From: Camillea tinctor | Lineage: Eukaryota > Ascomycota > Sordariomycetes > Xylariales > Xylariaceae | Length of the DNA stretch: 64,000 nucleotides | Direction of reading: 5' to 3' | Assembly (NCBI GenBank): GCA_022578605.1 | Contig: MU394058.1 | Coordinates: forward strand, 909,591-973,590 | Shown: positions 45,553-58,626 of the stretch, piece by piece | Position numbering within the stretch: position 1 is the first letter of the stretch | How the letters are laid out: every line of letters begins with the position of its first letter | Notes under the pieces: generated by a model | The model's database searches: none | The model's input: the letters and a program-made list of their open reading frames with translations, nothing else | What the model was told of the DNA's origin: nothing | Position numbers and translations under genes: made by a program

Positions 45553-47364
45553 GTCCGGTGATAGGAGAGTTATAGGAGAGTTCTAGGTACTAGCGCGTCG
45601 CTGGTTGAGGGAGGCGAGAAGGATGACTGGATGAGAAGACACGAAGTTTGAGGGAAGATAGGTGAGGGGAGCCGGCGAAGAGGAGATGAAGGAGAAGGAG
45701 AAGGAGGAAGCTGAGCGGTGAAGAGGAAGAAGGAAGAAAGATCTAGATTAGGTAGATTAGGTAGCTCAAGCTGTTGTACGTCTCGATGTCATAACACAAA
45801 GAAGTACAAGTAGGTATTATGTTAGGTAGGTAGGTTAGGTTAGTTTATTCAATATGTAAAAAAAAAGGAGGGAAAGGTTGACTATAGGTATAGGTAACGT
45901 GTGTATTGTTCGATAAGTCGGATGATTTCTTTTTTTTATCTTCCCTTCTCGCTCTTATTCTCATTCTCACTCCTACTCTTTTACTCTTTTAGCTAGCGCG
46001 GCAGTAAGGGACCTTGTTGATTTTCTGGTCTGGTTACATGGATCTGCTTAGACGATCTACGGGTGGGAAGAGGGTGATTGATGGTGGCTGAGTGCTGCAA
46101 CAACAAGACGGCCGAAGGGTTACAAGCATCGGCGGATGGGATGGATTAGTGTGTCGCCAACTTCGAATTGGCTGCATGGAACTAAGAGGAAATAGAGGCC
46201 CGGGTCGCTGGGTTTCGCTGGATTTGCCGAGAGAATAAAAGGAGAATAAATGATAGGCGGCGGCCAAGGGCTAAGTTAGTTCGGTCAGAGGAAGTTATCG
46301 TAGTGCCGCAGCCACTTGACTGGAGGTTTTATCTAGACCGGTGAGATTTGGTAAAAGTAAAGCTGTGGTAATAGAAATGATAATAATGCATCCTTGGCTG
46401 CGTAGCGCATAGCATATACGCACACAGGATAGGGAAGTAGATGGACCCTTTAAGCTATCTCAAGTAGGCAATGTAAGCAGGTGTATAGGTTATAGGGTTA
46501 TATAGGTTGTAAGTATGTCTGTGTCATATGCATGTTGGTCACGATGGACCAGTGTTGAGGTGTAATTGGAAGAGGCGGAGACATCAACGATTATAGCTAT
46601 GTTGCCGTGCGTTGCGTTGCGTTACGTTGCGTTGTGTTGTTGTATTTGCGTAAACCGGAAGAGAAATACTTAAGTAGTTTTTGGCTTTAACCTTGATGGT
46701 AATAGTAAAAGAGAGATGAGAGATAGAAGAAGCTAGGAAGTTTGGTGTAGTTTGGTGTAGTCTGGTGTAGTGTATTGTAAGAAGCAAAAAGGTGGGTTAA
46801 GGTGGACGGGTGATGGATTGTGGGTTTAATGTAGGGATTAGGGATTGGCAGGCATGTGATGTATTTTGCTTGCTTACCTTAGCTTGCTACTGCATATGTA
46901 CATAAGGTATATGGAATGTACTTATAAGTGGTAAAACTACATAGAAGTACATAAACCAGCTGCTCAGTAATAGATATCTCATTCAAGGAAATCGCATTAC
47001 GAAGTATCAAGTTGGATTAGGTAATGATCCTGATTGAGAGTCAAGTGGTGCTGGTCCAAGCTCTATCTCCCCCACCCCTCAAAAAAAAACTTAGATCCAC
47101 TTAGCGTCATACCATATTCGAAAAATGATTGGCTCGCAACAGGAACATTCGATTCAACCGAAACGCCGGGCGAGCGAAAAATCAACGCAACTTTGGCAGC
47201 ACTTCTTTGCACCTTCCCAGTAGAAAGTTCATTATCACCGACCGTCATCACTACTTCAACTCCAAAACCTACGCCAAACAATTATTTCCCCTCTCTTTTT
47301 TTTCTTTTCCTTCTCCTCTCTTCCCCATCACCAATCGGGTCATCTGCGCATTCAATCCGTCAAT
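45553..47364. other. Divergent promoter region
   Basis: About 1.8 kb between the F-box-like gene (-) and ATP synthase subunit h (+). AG-rich near 45600-45745 (pyrimidine-rich on the sense strand of the minus-strand gene, so probably its leader). It also holds TAGGTTAGG words near 45825-45845, a pentanucleotide GCGTT-type repeat at 46607-46640 and a 10-bp tandem repeat at 46741-46770. A CCAAT-box-like ATTGG at 47128-47132 lies upstream of the ATP synthase gene. Confidence 0.55.
46741..46770. repeat. Three copies of a 10-bp repeat
   Basis: TTTGGTGTAG, TTTGGTGTAG, TCTGGTGTAG in tandem. The complement resembles the loose TACACCATAC-type array near 4019-4056. Confidence 0.85.
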
Positions 47365-48169
47365 ATGCTCCCTCAATTAAGAGCTTCGGTATGTTATAAA
47401 AAATTTCCAATATTACTGTGTTCTCTTTTTTTATCTTTTTTTTTTCGCCTTCTCCACTTCGCAAAAAAAAGAGAGAATAAAAGAAAAGAAAAAAGAATAC
47501 AAAAGCTAACCACGATAATTCGAATATATCCAGGCTGCCCGATCTGCCGCTTCGGCTGTCACCCGCGTGGCGAGGGTAAACGCCGCCAGAGGATTCATTG
47601 CTCCCACCGTATCACGACGAGGTAAGTTTCTCTTTTTTATTATTGCCTTGATATTCTATCTCGAGAATCCGACCTCGCTTCGGTGGCGGGGAAGTTGGGG
47701 ATGGGTGAAAAAAGAAAAAGAAAAGAAAAAAAAAAGCGATATCACAATGATCAGCACCATCACCACTACTATCATCACCATATCATATTAGAACTACAGA
47801 AATAAATAGAGCTATTATAAATGGGATGATCTGATTCTTCTCTTCCTCGTTTTTGTTTCGCGCCACAGCAACTAACTATCTACGTCACCATCAGCCGACT
47901 TCGTCCAAGAGCTCTACCTAAAAGAGCTCAAGGCATACAAGCCCGCCCAGCTAAAGGACTCTGACGCCGTCGGCCAGGTCCAGGTCTTCAGCGCACCCAA
48001 GGCCCCCAAGTCCCCCGAGGAGGCCGACCTAGCCAACAGCTTGAAGGAGTACGAGAGCATGGCTGTCGAGGTTGAGGGTAACGAGGGTGCTGCTAGTGCT
48101 TCCTCTACGCCTGCCGTCGTCGAGGACTGGCTAGAGCTTGAGGAGGAGGAAGAGGACGGTCACCATTGA
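47365..48169 (+). CDS. ATP14: Mitochondrial F1F0-ATP synthase subunit h
   Basis: Peripheral-stalk subunit of mitochondrial ATP synthase. Three exons: 47365-47388 (MLPQLRAS), 47534-47621 and 47895-48169, with introns of 145 and 273 bp having consensus GTATGT and GTAAGT donors and CAG acceptors; 128 aa in total. The first ~32 residues (AARSAASAVTRVARVNAARG) are Arg/Ala/Ser-rich without acidic residues, a classic mitochondrial presequence. The mature part starts ADFVQELYLKELKAYKP, matching the conserved QDLYLRELK block of yeast Atp14, and ends with an acidic tail containing EDWLELEEEEEDGHH, matching the EDWLVLDD tail of the family. Length fits (yeast precursor is about 124 aa). The gene was hidden because each exon is short. 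Confidence 0.92.
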
Positions 48170-51100
48170 TTTAATTCAAAAACGCTATACGTGATGGGTC
48201 AATAAGCCATGCTATGGAAGAGCCAAACCATCGAGGAACAGGGGAACGTACGCCAAAAGACACGAGACAGAAGAAGGTAGTAGCATAGCAGATCCATTGG
48301 GGTTGGGCTGCTAGATAGACGAACATTACGGGTATACCGTGCCAGAAGGCCAAATGCTTTCTGGTTTAGCGCGAAGGGGGGGTAATCCATGTACATTTAA
48401 GCCTTGGGGGTACATCGTGTACCAAACGAAGAGAGAGAAAAAAATTACTCTGCATTTTTTTCTTTAAACAAATCATCATCCCTTTCCTCTCTTACCACCA
48501 TTACTACTACTGCCTACTTAGGTAACTGACTGAAAGGTATCTAGAGGTGAGATTGCCACTTTGATTTGTCATGGTCAGATAATGACCCCAAAGGCCATAT
48601 ATGGCAGATACTAGGTTTTAGCTTGGTATTTACCCAGTAGCTTTGTTGCGCTTGGATAGAGTTTGGGAATGAAGTCATCATCTCATCCAGAGGTCCTTAG
48701 CCAGGACCTATGGTTTGTAAGATCTCGCCATGATATGACATCAATGTAGCCAGTCATCTTCCCTTGTTCCCCCTTCCCACGACGATATACATCTTAGGTC
48801 ACTAATCTAGAGATCGAGGCTAGCTAGTCCGTCACTATGTCACTGATAGAGCAGCTACCCAATATTTGGTGGACGTAGTGGATTTGCATGCCCGGTGTAG
48901 ATCTATTCAGATCCAGACCCGGCGCTGAGTGACTTAGAGTTTCGATGAGCAGACCATGAAAATCGTCTAATCTAGGTCTAACGGGGGTAAAGTGACGTCT
49001 AAGCCCTTTCGTGTTATCTAAACGACCACCTCAGTGTCTCCTAGGCTAGGTTGTATCTTTCGGAAACGGTAGAAAGGAAGAAGAGAAAGGGGGTGTGTAG
49101 AGAAGAATTGGCTAAATACCCTGCTCAATATAGGTGTTTCGGCATCACTCCCCTAGATAAATGGCAGTAAAAGGGGGGAAGGGGGTCAACTAGGTATACG
49201 TAAATATGTATAAGAGAACCTTGGAAGAGTACTCGAATTCTTTATCAGGAGTATACGTGAAATAGGAGAAAGAGAGAAAGATGCTTAAATATACAAAGGT
49301 TATGTTACCCACCCGCCCTATACGGGTACGAATTTCTTAGCAAAGAGGTATACCCACAGGCTACCCCCTATTAATTCTCTTCTTAGAATCCTGAAGTTAG
49401 TTTTAACCTCTATTTGCTACTCGTTTCTTACTTAGCAGACCTTACGCACTTATCGGCACACACTCTCTCACACAGTTATGTCTATTAGGTTAGTTGCTTG
49501 GGTACAAGAACCATTCACTTTCAGAGATCTAAGCGTTCAGTTGAATTCCCCCGATTGACCTGCTAAGGAGTCGAAAAGAAAGGAAGAGAAGTCAAAGTAC
49601 AGAATAAATGGGAAATTTCCCCTTCTGGGTGGTAGACAAAATTCGTAAGTAAAAAAAAAAAAGATCTATTTTATAGGTCTCATTAATAATAACCCATTTC
49701 TCAATCCATCTGTCCCCGCCCTAGTCTATCATAGGACAATGGCTCTCCCCATACCTCCTTCCCCATAGGTTCCTTTCCTCCATATCCCACTTCCCCCTCC
49801 TCTCTCCCTACTTGCCCTAATTGAAACCAAACCCAACACGGCTTGGCCCCAATATACCCCCCATCGAGCCATAAGACAAGATACTCTAAAACCCGGCAGT
49901 GAGCCAACCCACCAACCAGGTCGATTTGAAGCCATGTACGAAGCGCAAGCCATTGACCACTCGGGTACCACATGACCGATCCATGCTTATTGCATACATA
50001 CACACATATAATTAACTAAGGCATATATATATATATATATATGCCAGGTTTTTAACGGGCCAGGTAAAGCGAGGACAAGAAATCTTACTGGATGATACGG
50101 GACAGGAACATGATATAATAACAGAACAGATAGAATATAGGGGTCAGTTATACATTAGTCGGTAATAATAGTACAAAGTACCAACCCTACCTACGCTTGG
50201 AGCTGGGGATATAGCAATGTCACGAGAAAACTTATAACGGGCATCCATAGCATCTCGTCAGTCATTCATTCAGTCAGTCTAGTTCGACCAAACCAAATCC
50301 CCTAAATGACTCCGAGGATCAACCTAGCGTCCATTATGCTATATGCCTACCTATCTATCTCACAACCTCACCGTTCATTCTTTTAAAAAGAAAAAGGATA
50401 CCACTCTAATGTCTTCTCGTATCTATTAATGTTTGCTATATACATGTGGTGAGCTATAGAGCAGGTGAGATGGTGATAGAGAATAACGAGATGGGAGAAT
50501 GGGGGAGGGCATGTGCAAGTGAGTCCGAAAGAAAATACATAGTAGTACTTATTGACGTAGAAAGGGGGATATAACCTGTATGAATTCAGCATACTGATAC
50601 ACCACATATGGACTTCCTCTCTTCGAAGTATAACCCCTTTAAACGTCTTTCCCTTTCCCTGTATCGGACATGCCTCACCTGGTCTAGTTCTATATTCTCT
50701 TGCGAGCGCTCTTGGTATCTTGACAAGTTTCACCCGACGCGCACATGAAATTCTCGTTTCTTTGTTTCCATTTTTTGTCTTTCTCTTCTGTGTCACTCTA
50801 CTTGTTCACTCTCCTTTCTCTGTGGGTTGTCTGTCTTTATCTAACCCCCTCTCCTTTCCCTCTTACATATCAGTTCTTTCCCCATTAGGAATCCATTTAA
50901 TATAGTCTTCTTCCTCTTCTCTTCACAGTCTCTTTCCATTCTTCCTTCTCTACTCTTCTCTATGTCACCTCGTATACTAATGCCTGGTGTGCTACCTATC
51001 CCACCATTCTGAAAAAGAAAATTGATGCACTTCTGCTTCAGGTCCTATAAGAGCAGGAAGACAGGCCTCGGGGGCTATAATGAGAATTAAGGGGCAAAAT

Positions 51101-52089
51101 AGGAGAAGAAGAAAAAACATTCTAGTCACTTCGAGCCACTCACTAACAACCTCTCATCCCCAAGAAAAGATAAAAAAGTATACCTCCTTCACACTACTAC
51201 TACCATTTATAACCGGGAAGAAAACAAAAAAGCAATTGGAGAATATAAAGAAAACCGCTAAATTTTGCGTTGATCAAACTCGCATTAATCTCTCTTTTTT
51301 TTTTTGCGCCTTCTGAGACCTGCAAAGATGGAAGAAGCAAGATAGAAAGAAAACTTCTTTGCCATCGCTCATGACAACGAAAACTGACTGACTGATTGAT
51401 GAACTGATGATGGAGGTGGTTCATCTCCATCATCAGCATCAATGTGTTTAGGTATCTAACCACGCATTATGCTTTTTGACTCGGCTCCACCAAACTGAAC
51501 TTCCCTCCTCCCTATTTCCCATCACCTCCCCCCTTTTCTTCCTCGACCAACACATATAGCAAATCTTGTTTTTTTACTCTCCAGGCCAGGATTTCTCATG
51601 TTTAATGTTGCTACTCCATTCCGATGGCGCTTTGTAAGGAAAAAAAAAGGAATAAAGAAGAAAAAAAGATGCATTAAGGCCAGCTTGGGAGCTGACAATG
51701 TGGTGTAATGCCAGTCCTATAACATTGCGGAAAGCAGCAAATTCCAAAAAAAAAAAAGACGATCAACAAATCAGATCGTGCAATTGGGGCAGTGGACTTC
51801 CATAACTTTTTTTTTTGTTGAGTTCATGATGTGTAGTATCGGGGGCTTGGATAGCCTCTGTATGTATGTGCCAGTATGCCTTACTATTTGCAGTAGCCGA
51901 ACGCCCCTCCTTCCGACCAGCTACCAACCTCTGCCGGTCATTATCTCATGCAATAAAGTACCGCCCTATGCAATGATGCCAGTTGAATACAATTTCCTCG
52001 TCAGAATGGAAAAAGATCGCGATTCAGGAAATGGATGTGCAGCTGCTGCCCTTCCCTCGTTGGACTCCCAGTCTACAGCACAAGCTGTG
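48170..52089. other. Intergenic region between convergent genes, 3.9 kb
   Basis: Between the 3' ends of ATP14 (+) and SCH9 (-). No ORF with recognisable motif. There is an (AT)10 run at 50023-50042 and a long pyrimidine-rich stretch at about 50750-50980, a pattern usually seen at fungal promoters. A non-coding or very short transcript may start there on the plus strand, but nothing coding-like follows. Confidence 0.5.
50023..50042. repeat. (AT)10 microsatellite
   Basis: Ten uninterrupted AT units. Confidence 0.9.
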
Positions 52090-54854
52090 TCACATGTCGA
52101 ATTGATGTGTAAAAGTTTCCTCGGGTCCACCAGTCTTAACGATGCCACTCATTCGGTTCGCCTTTCTGAGGTCAATATCATCGAGATCGTCCCAGTCGTT
52201 ATCTCGACGATCACCGTCATCCATGTCCTCGTCGTCGTATCGTCCACGCATGTGATCATCTAATGAGCTCTCGTCCACGAAGGTAAACCCTTGGAAATTT
52301 GCTTGTGTAGTAGGTGACAACGGGGTTGACGTGGCAAAGCCGGTGGCCAACTGTTGCGCGCGTTCGTTCAGGGAGCCGTTGGTGTTCAGGGCGTTGGTGA
52401 ACTCGGGATCAAAGTATGACACATCCGTCTCTGACTTCAACTTGGGCTTGAACGGCGGTGTGATGAGTTTCTTAGACAAAACATCCCAATCGACGTCGGC
52501 AAAGAAGGGATGGCACTTTAATTCCTCTGCATCATCCACGGCACCTAGGCGGTGTTTCGGATTCCGATTCAGGAGTCCCTTCACGAAATTTCTACCCTCC
52601 TGGGATAGAGTATCTCGGGGAAACCGAACCTTGCCGAATGCGATGTTCTTGTACATTTGCTGCGTGTCCTCTGCATAAAATGGACTCCAACCACAGCACA
52701 TCTCAAAAACAAGGACCCCTAGGGACCAGAAATCCACCATCTTTGTGTAGCCCGACTCGTCTAGAAGTACCTCTGGGGCTAGGTACTCTGTGGTTCCACA
52801 AAATGTGTTGGTGGTGTCGTTTTTGGTCAGATTGGCTTTCGACAGACCAAAATCGCACAGAGCAATGTGGCCGTTGGCGTCGAGCAAGATGTTCTCGGGC
52901 TTGAGGTCACGGTAGACAATGTCGTTCTTGTGGAGATGCTGAATGGCGAGGATGAGCTCGGCAATGTAGAACTTGGCTCGCTTTTCGTCGAACCGGCCTT
53001 CTTTCTGAAGATGCCAGAAGAGCTCGCCACCAGACATGTAATCTGTCACTAAGAACAGATCATTCTGGGTTTGGAACGAGAACTTCAGGCCCACGATGAA
53101 TGGTGATTCCGACATGGCGGTTCGCACAAGAATGTTTCGCTCTCCGACTGTGTGGGCCACCTCTTTCTTTTGCACAATGACCTTCTTTGACAGAACCTTC
53201 ATGGCATATATCCGACCGGTGTCCTTCTTCCTGACTTGGTAGACTTGTCCGAATGTACCTTTTCCGATCAAGCGCAATATCTGGAAATCGTCCGGGCCGT
53301 AATGTTTCTTCTCCGTCTTTTGGTAGACAGCCTCGACATATATCTCCCCAGTGGGTACTTTTTCTGCAGTCGTATCGATGTTGCCCTGCAAAGGGAACCA
53401 GCCTCGCACAGGCTCCTTGTCATTGGTGTTGGCGTGGAAATCGATGTGACCCAAGAACTCTTCTCCTGCCGAGCCGTGGTCATATACCGAGATGTCGACC
53501 AACATTTCCGAATCGACAACGTCACTATATAAATGTCAGAAAATGCCGAAAAAGCCACTAGTAAATATTTTGTGGGCACTTACAAAACCGCTTCTGCATC
53601 CCACTTGGGATTTGTGAACGATCTACGCGTGCGATTACGGAAGGTGTTGTAATCCGAGATGCTGGTATTGCTGCTCTGGCGACTCCGCATGGGAATCGCC
53701 ATGGGGCGGCCCGAATCACTGCCCTGGCGCGAGATAGGTATACCGCCTATTGGCATACCACCACCCATAGCAGGTGGTGGAACCGACAGCTCATCCTCAT
53801 CCTCAAAGGTGCGCGGCCCGGGTGAAATCAACTCGCTTCTTTGAAAGACGGCTACAACGTAAGGGTCGCGACTCTTCCGCAGTCCCCTGGCTTCCAGGAT
53901 CTTGATCGTGAGCTTTCCCTTCTGGGGTGGCGCTTGGGCACCACTCGTTTGCGAAGAAGGTGTGTGTCGGCCGCTCGCGTCCCCGCCATCTGCGCTGTGT
54001 TTCGACGGCGATCTCTCTTCAACTTGGGATGGCTGAGCCGTGGAAAGCGCTCGGGTGGGGGTTGACGGGCCGCTCTTTTTGGAACCATCAGTTAGTTTTT
54101 TAAGCTGAGAAACAGAAGCAGGCTGAGAAAAGGGACATTCAGCATCGCTCTGCAGGGGCTGAGTGCCCAGAGGGGAACTGGGTATTGTTGAAGAAGAAGC
54201 TCGAGCGCTAGAATCAGAACTATGACCCGCGAGAACGCCAGAGGTAGTGACTGTGCTCGTGAGAGGAGATGCGAGAGTAGCCCTCCGAACCTTCATCTGC
54301 GAGACGTCGGATACGGTTTTCGACGGCATACTTATAGAGGGTCGACCCGATGAGCGATCAGAAGCGCCCATTGCCGAATCACCACTTGCATTGCTCAACT
54401 TGGCACCTCTCTCGGACGGTGTCTTGGAGCAAGGAGGAGTTGGGTAGGGGATAATATCAGAAGACGGCTCTGGAAGGGACTGCACCTTTTCTGGGACTTC
54501 TATCCTCTCATGTGACAGGAGAGGCGAAGCCTCAGGCGGTGTAGAGTCCTTGCTCTGGTTCATCTGAAGTGTGGAGAGTTGTTGTGAGAGATTCTCTGCT
54601 TCCTTCTCTTCCGGGGGTGATGTAGGGCGAGACGAATCTGTTTCTGGTGCTCGGGTGGAAGAGGTTGCGCGAGACGAGAAAGGTAAAGAGGTAGAACGAA
54701 CCTGGCCAAAGTAGCTCATGATACCCGGCAGTCGTTTGTCCTTGAGGTCCGGTTGGGGGGTAGCAATGCCGGATCGGGGGCTATCGTATCCAATCTGATC
54801 TGTCCCATCGTCGTCTGTCGGCGACGTCCTGCTTGGCTTGTTAACTTCGGTCAT
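52090..54854 (-). CDS. SCH9: Sch9 AGC kinase (C2 region plus kinase)
   Basis: Nutrient-signalling kinase of the S6K/Akt group, a TORC1 target in yeast. Exons 53584-54854 and 52090-53524, intron 53525-53583 (59 bp, GTAAGT...ATATAG), total 901 aa. The start is the ATG at 54854 (MTEVNKPSRTSP); the frame upstream begins with TTG. The N-terminus is Ser/Thr/Pro-rich. A C2-type region spans the intron (KLTIKILEARGLRKSRDPYVVA ... WDAEAVFDVVDSEMLVDISVYD ... EFLGHIDF). Kinase motifs: IGKGTFGQV (about 510-518), YAMKVLSKK, VYRDLKPENILL (about 627-638), CDFGLSK, activation loop NTFCGTTEYLAPE, turn-motif STPLSP and hydrophobic motif FQGFTFVDES. An acidic tail (DDEDMDDGDRRDNDWDDLDD) ends the protein. The C2-plus-AGC-kinase order supports Sch9. 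Confidence 0.92.
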
Positions 54855-56433
54855 TGTGGAGGTTTTGTGGAGAGGACGAAAACGAGACGTAGGCAAAGGT
54901 GGAAATCAGCAGAAGCGAACTGCTAAATCAGGAAAGGAAAGGAAAAATTGAGAAGGGGGAAAACCGGAAAAGAAAAGAACGTCAAGTGTCAGGAATTGGA
55001 AATGTCATGACATGGCCCAGCTGGCAATGACAACAAAAAGCTAGAGGAAGACGCTTGAACAGTGACATTTCAGGGTAGGCTACAGCACCGCTAGCTCTCT
55101 CCAATAGGAGATTAACAGCCTAGTCGAATTGCCATCAAGTGTCGATGCAAAACGCAATGCGCACGACGGGGAGAGGAGGCGGTAAAAAAGGACAAAAAAA
55201 ATCTCTACACAGCTCTACCCTTTCCCTCAAGGTGGACCCATGCTCTCAAGCCCATGCTCAAGACTGGATTCACACGGCGGCGTCACCCATGCCCATGACA
55301 CTGGCCATGTGGGAGAGGGGAGTGAAAGTGGGGGCAGCAGGACACTGGAAGGAAAAGAGGAAAAGTCTCAAGGGGTGGGGTGGTTGCAGAGTAAGCCCAG
55401 CACATTGGGCTGCTCTTCGGTCCGTGTTCTAGCGAGTCAGGCCCCAACATGATAAGAGAAGGGCTCCGCGTATCAACCCGTCGCCGTTCAGCGGAGCATC
55501 GTCTGAGGCATAGGTATGCGTTGGCGCGTGGGTGCATTGTCTAGGTACGATAGGTGCGGACATCGGGGGTTGCCGTAACAAGTCAGACGCAGTAAAGGTC
55601 AGCCAAGCAAATTGCGGTAGGTCGTCCTCATCCTGTCTCGATGCCATCGTTGTGGATTTGGTATGGTTGACGAAAAGAGCCGTTTTGGGTTGGAGTTTTT
55701 TTTTTTTAGGAGACATGACATGAGATGCGCAATGCGAGATAGGGCAATAAGCATCCATCGACCTGACTCGAAAGAGAAAAAAAAACGACCTGAACCTGAT
55801 CGAGCCTCAAGCAATAGTTGACTTGTGATAGGGGGAGGATCCGTAGTAGGAAGGTATATGTCGTATACGATTGGCTCGTGGAGAACGAATTGCTCGGTAA
55901 TAGATCGACTGAAGTACCGCCTCCTCTCCCTGGCCGCGATTCAAGCCGGGTCCAGTCCAGCCCAGTCCCAAATCCCAGACCACCATCCCACCAAGACATG
56001 AGCCAGGGTCCAACTTTGGACAACGCTGGATACTTTTGATCCGCCCATGAATAATTGGCTAAACGGAAAGGGAAAAAGGAAACCCCCTTCATCAGGCTCT
56101 CCAGATCTTTGGTTTTTTGGAGAAAAACTAGTTCAAGAAAGTATAGATGAAATAGAAGCGAGAGTCTTAGAAAAAACATGTCTTGAAAAAAAATGACAAT
56201 AAAAAAACATAAAAATAAAAAACACTAGGGTCGAGATGTCCAGATTGGGACAAGGGGAGGAAACGAACAAATCATATTGTACATTTTGGATGTTCCGTGC
56301 TCCGTGCAATGGTGTATTGGAGGAAGGGGGGAGGAGGGAGGGGGGATAATGCTATGTAGCAATAGATGTAGAGAAAGGTAAGGTATGGCACAAATTGGGG
56401 AAAAGTCTGAGAATAGAACTGGATCGACTTACT

Positions 56434-56494
56434 TTGACATCATCGCTTGTGTCGCCCGCCGAAGCAGGTCAAATCCTCCCTCCGAACCTGACAT
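56434..56494 (-). other. Candidate short 5' exon or upstream ORF in the SCH9 leader
   Basis: An ATG at 56494 opens a 20-codon coding-like stretch (MSGSEGGFDLLRRATQAMMS) that runs directly into a consensus donor GTAAGT at 56432-56427. A plausible acceptor (TTTAGCAG) lies upstream of the SCH9 start near 54925. It may be an upstream ORF in a spliced SCH9 leader or the first exon of an unrecognised gene. Confidence 0.3.
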
Positions 56495-57465
56495 GATGGA
56501 TCACGACGACAGACTGATTCCACTCAATGCCAGGTCCAAAATAAAAAATTGGGTATAACTATCTCGATGCGCAAGATGTGCGCGTGGTTTTTATTTCTTG
56601 ATCCTGTTTGGTCAAACCCCCTAAAAGTGTTAGAGCCAGGTGTGCAAGAGGTTGAAAAACGAATAGATGTAGAGAGAAGGTTTTGCTGATAAAAAGTCTG
56701 TTTTTTTGTTTGGAGAAGAGAAGATGAAATGCTGTTGATGTGGACGTGGGGGAGAAGAAGTAAAGTGGTAAAGTGGTAGGTAGTAATGCGTAGAGGATGT
56801 TGTGTGAGGGGGGGAGGGAGAGAGAAAAGAAAGAAGTGGAGGGGGAGGAAGATGTAATTTGTTAAGACGATGGTGGAGGTGAATGTAAAAAGTCGGGAGG
56901 AGGATTGAATATGGATTTTTGGGTGAATGTGGAAAGGAGAGAGAGTATTGCTTGCTTGTGATAGATTTGTTGAAAATAGCTTAAGGCAGGCCACTTCACT
57001 AAAAATGGGTGAATTCGGGTCCAGGATAGGGTCTTGCAGGGCTGGGTCTGGTTACAATCAAGGAAGGGGTGTGGAAAAAGAAAAGAAAAAGAAAAAGAAA
57101 AAAAGGGCAAAAAAAAAAAAAGAGTGAGAGAGAGAATAGAACCCGGGTGTCCCTAGCGCGTGCAGCAGTGGTGTGCTTAGTGCTCAATGCTTAATGCGTA
57201 CCTTGGGATGTAGTATGTAATGAGTTGCTAACAAGTTCGAGGGTGCAGGTAGTGTATATGTAGGTACGTAGGTAATGTAATGTACCTCTGAAAGTATTCA
57301 GGTAGTTACCTAAAAAAAAGTACCTGTTCTCGGAAAGGGCCTAAATATATATGTATGTATGTAGGCTGGCTGACTACCTAGAAGGCTGAGTTGAGATGCA
57401 CCTGGGTAGTGAATGTACCTATAATCGAAATAAAAAATATCGTAAGGAGGGGCACGTTAAACACC

Positions 57466-57494
<29 letters not shown>
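57466..57494. repeat. Poly(A)29 tract
   Basis: Twenty-nine consecutive A in intergenic DNA; length may be imprecise in the assembly. Confidence 0.9.
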
Positions 57495-57496
<2 letters not shown>

Positions 57497-58590
57497 TCGA
57501 TGAAAGTATGTGGTCATGTATGTATGTAGGGATGAAGATGTAGATACCGGCAGTACAATACTTGTAAGTGTACGCGGGGTTTTCTTAAGATGACATAAAA
57601 GGTACATGAAATCGGCATGGTGCGGTGCGGTAACAGTACGGCACTTACCTCTTCAGAATAAGACCGTACGTATGTACGCATGTACGTAGTAGGTTATGTA
57701 GGTAGATAAGTATAGGTTAGATAGGTAAGTAGTACATACCTACCTAGACCTATATAAGTGAAGTGAATGAAACGAATGAAGTGAGATGAGGTAATACGCT
57801 GCCTGCCGTTCGTCTTTTTAACTATCTTGGGCTTTGGCTTTTTTCGTCTTTGGCCATCTTTTTTCGATCAGGATACCGAAATCAGCCGAACTTGTTCTCG
57901 CTCAAACCGCAAAATGCTACTTACACTTACACACTACGCACGCAAACTTCCCTTGGGTCTTCTGATGCGATGTGTGTTTGTATCACCGAAGCCTGGCTCC
58001 TCGCTTGATCTCGACCAGTTTCCGTTGATTGCGTCTTTTGTATGTGTTTGGCGATGCCTGATAGGGAAGGAGGAGATTTTTTTTTTCTCTCTCTCTAGCT
58101 CCCTATCTAGAAAAAAAAAGGTAAAATAAGACTAAAAACCCCGCCATGGGCGGAGGTTAGAGAGGTGTGAGGCGGGACAAATGGGTTTAAATACCATTGT
58201 ACGTACCGAGGGGGTAGACTAAAAGCCGGTCGTCCGTCCTATGGGGAGGCGATCTCAGATAAAACAATAAAGTGGGCAGTTTAACAATGGTTCGTTTTCA
58301 ATGGTCTGCCCTAACATTGCGAATCCATGATTGTACTATCATGCATACAATGGGCAGATCCCAAGATGGTGGGTAAAGTCATAGAAGAAGCTTTTTATCA
58401 ACAATTATTTGCCGAGATGACCAGAGGGATCTATGCCCATTATACGTCCACGATAATACCGTATTAGTGGAAGTGGGTGTGGGCGCGGACGTGAGCTGCG
58501 GGTGTGTGCGTATGTAAATGGAAGGCTGATATATATATATATACCTGCTTGATCACGCCCGAAAACTCCTTAAAAATAGGTTCCTGACTG

Positions 58591-58626
58591 TGTATATATA
58601 TATATATGTGTGTGTGCGTGTGTGTA
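58591..58626. repeat. Compound TA/TG dinucleotide repeat
   Basis: TGTA(TA)n followed by (TG)n with one C interruption; a second (AT)7 lies at 58529-58542. Confidence 0.85.

Noticed and set aside
47365..47625. Read-through ORFs in the ATP14 first exon and intron
   Set aside because: They continue into intron sequence; the spliced three-exon model gives the full Atp14 sequence instead.
56524..56994. 156-codon minus-strand ORF upstream of SCH9
   Set aside because: Low-complexity Ser/Thr/Leu/Phe translation of pyrimidine-rich promoter-like DNA.
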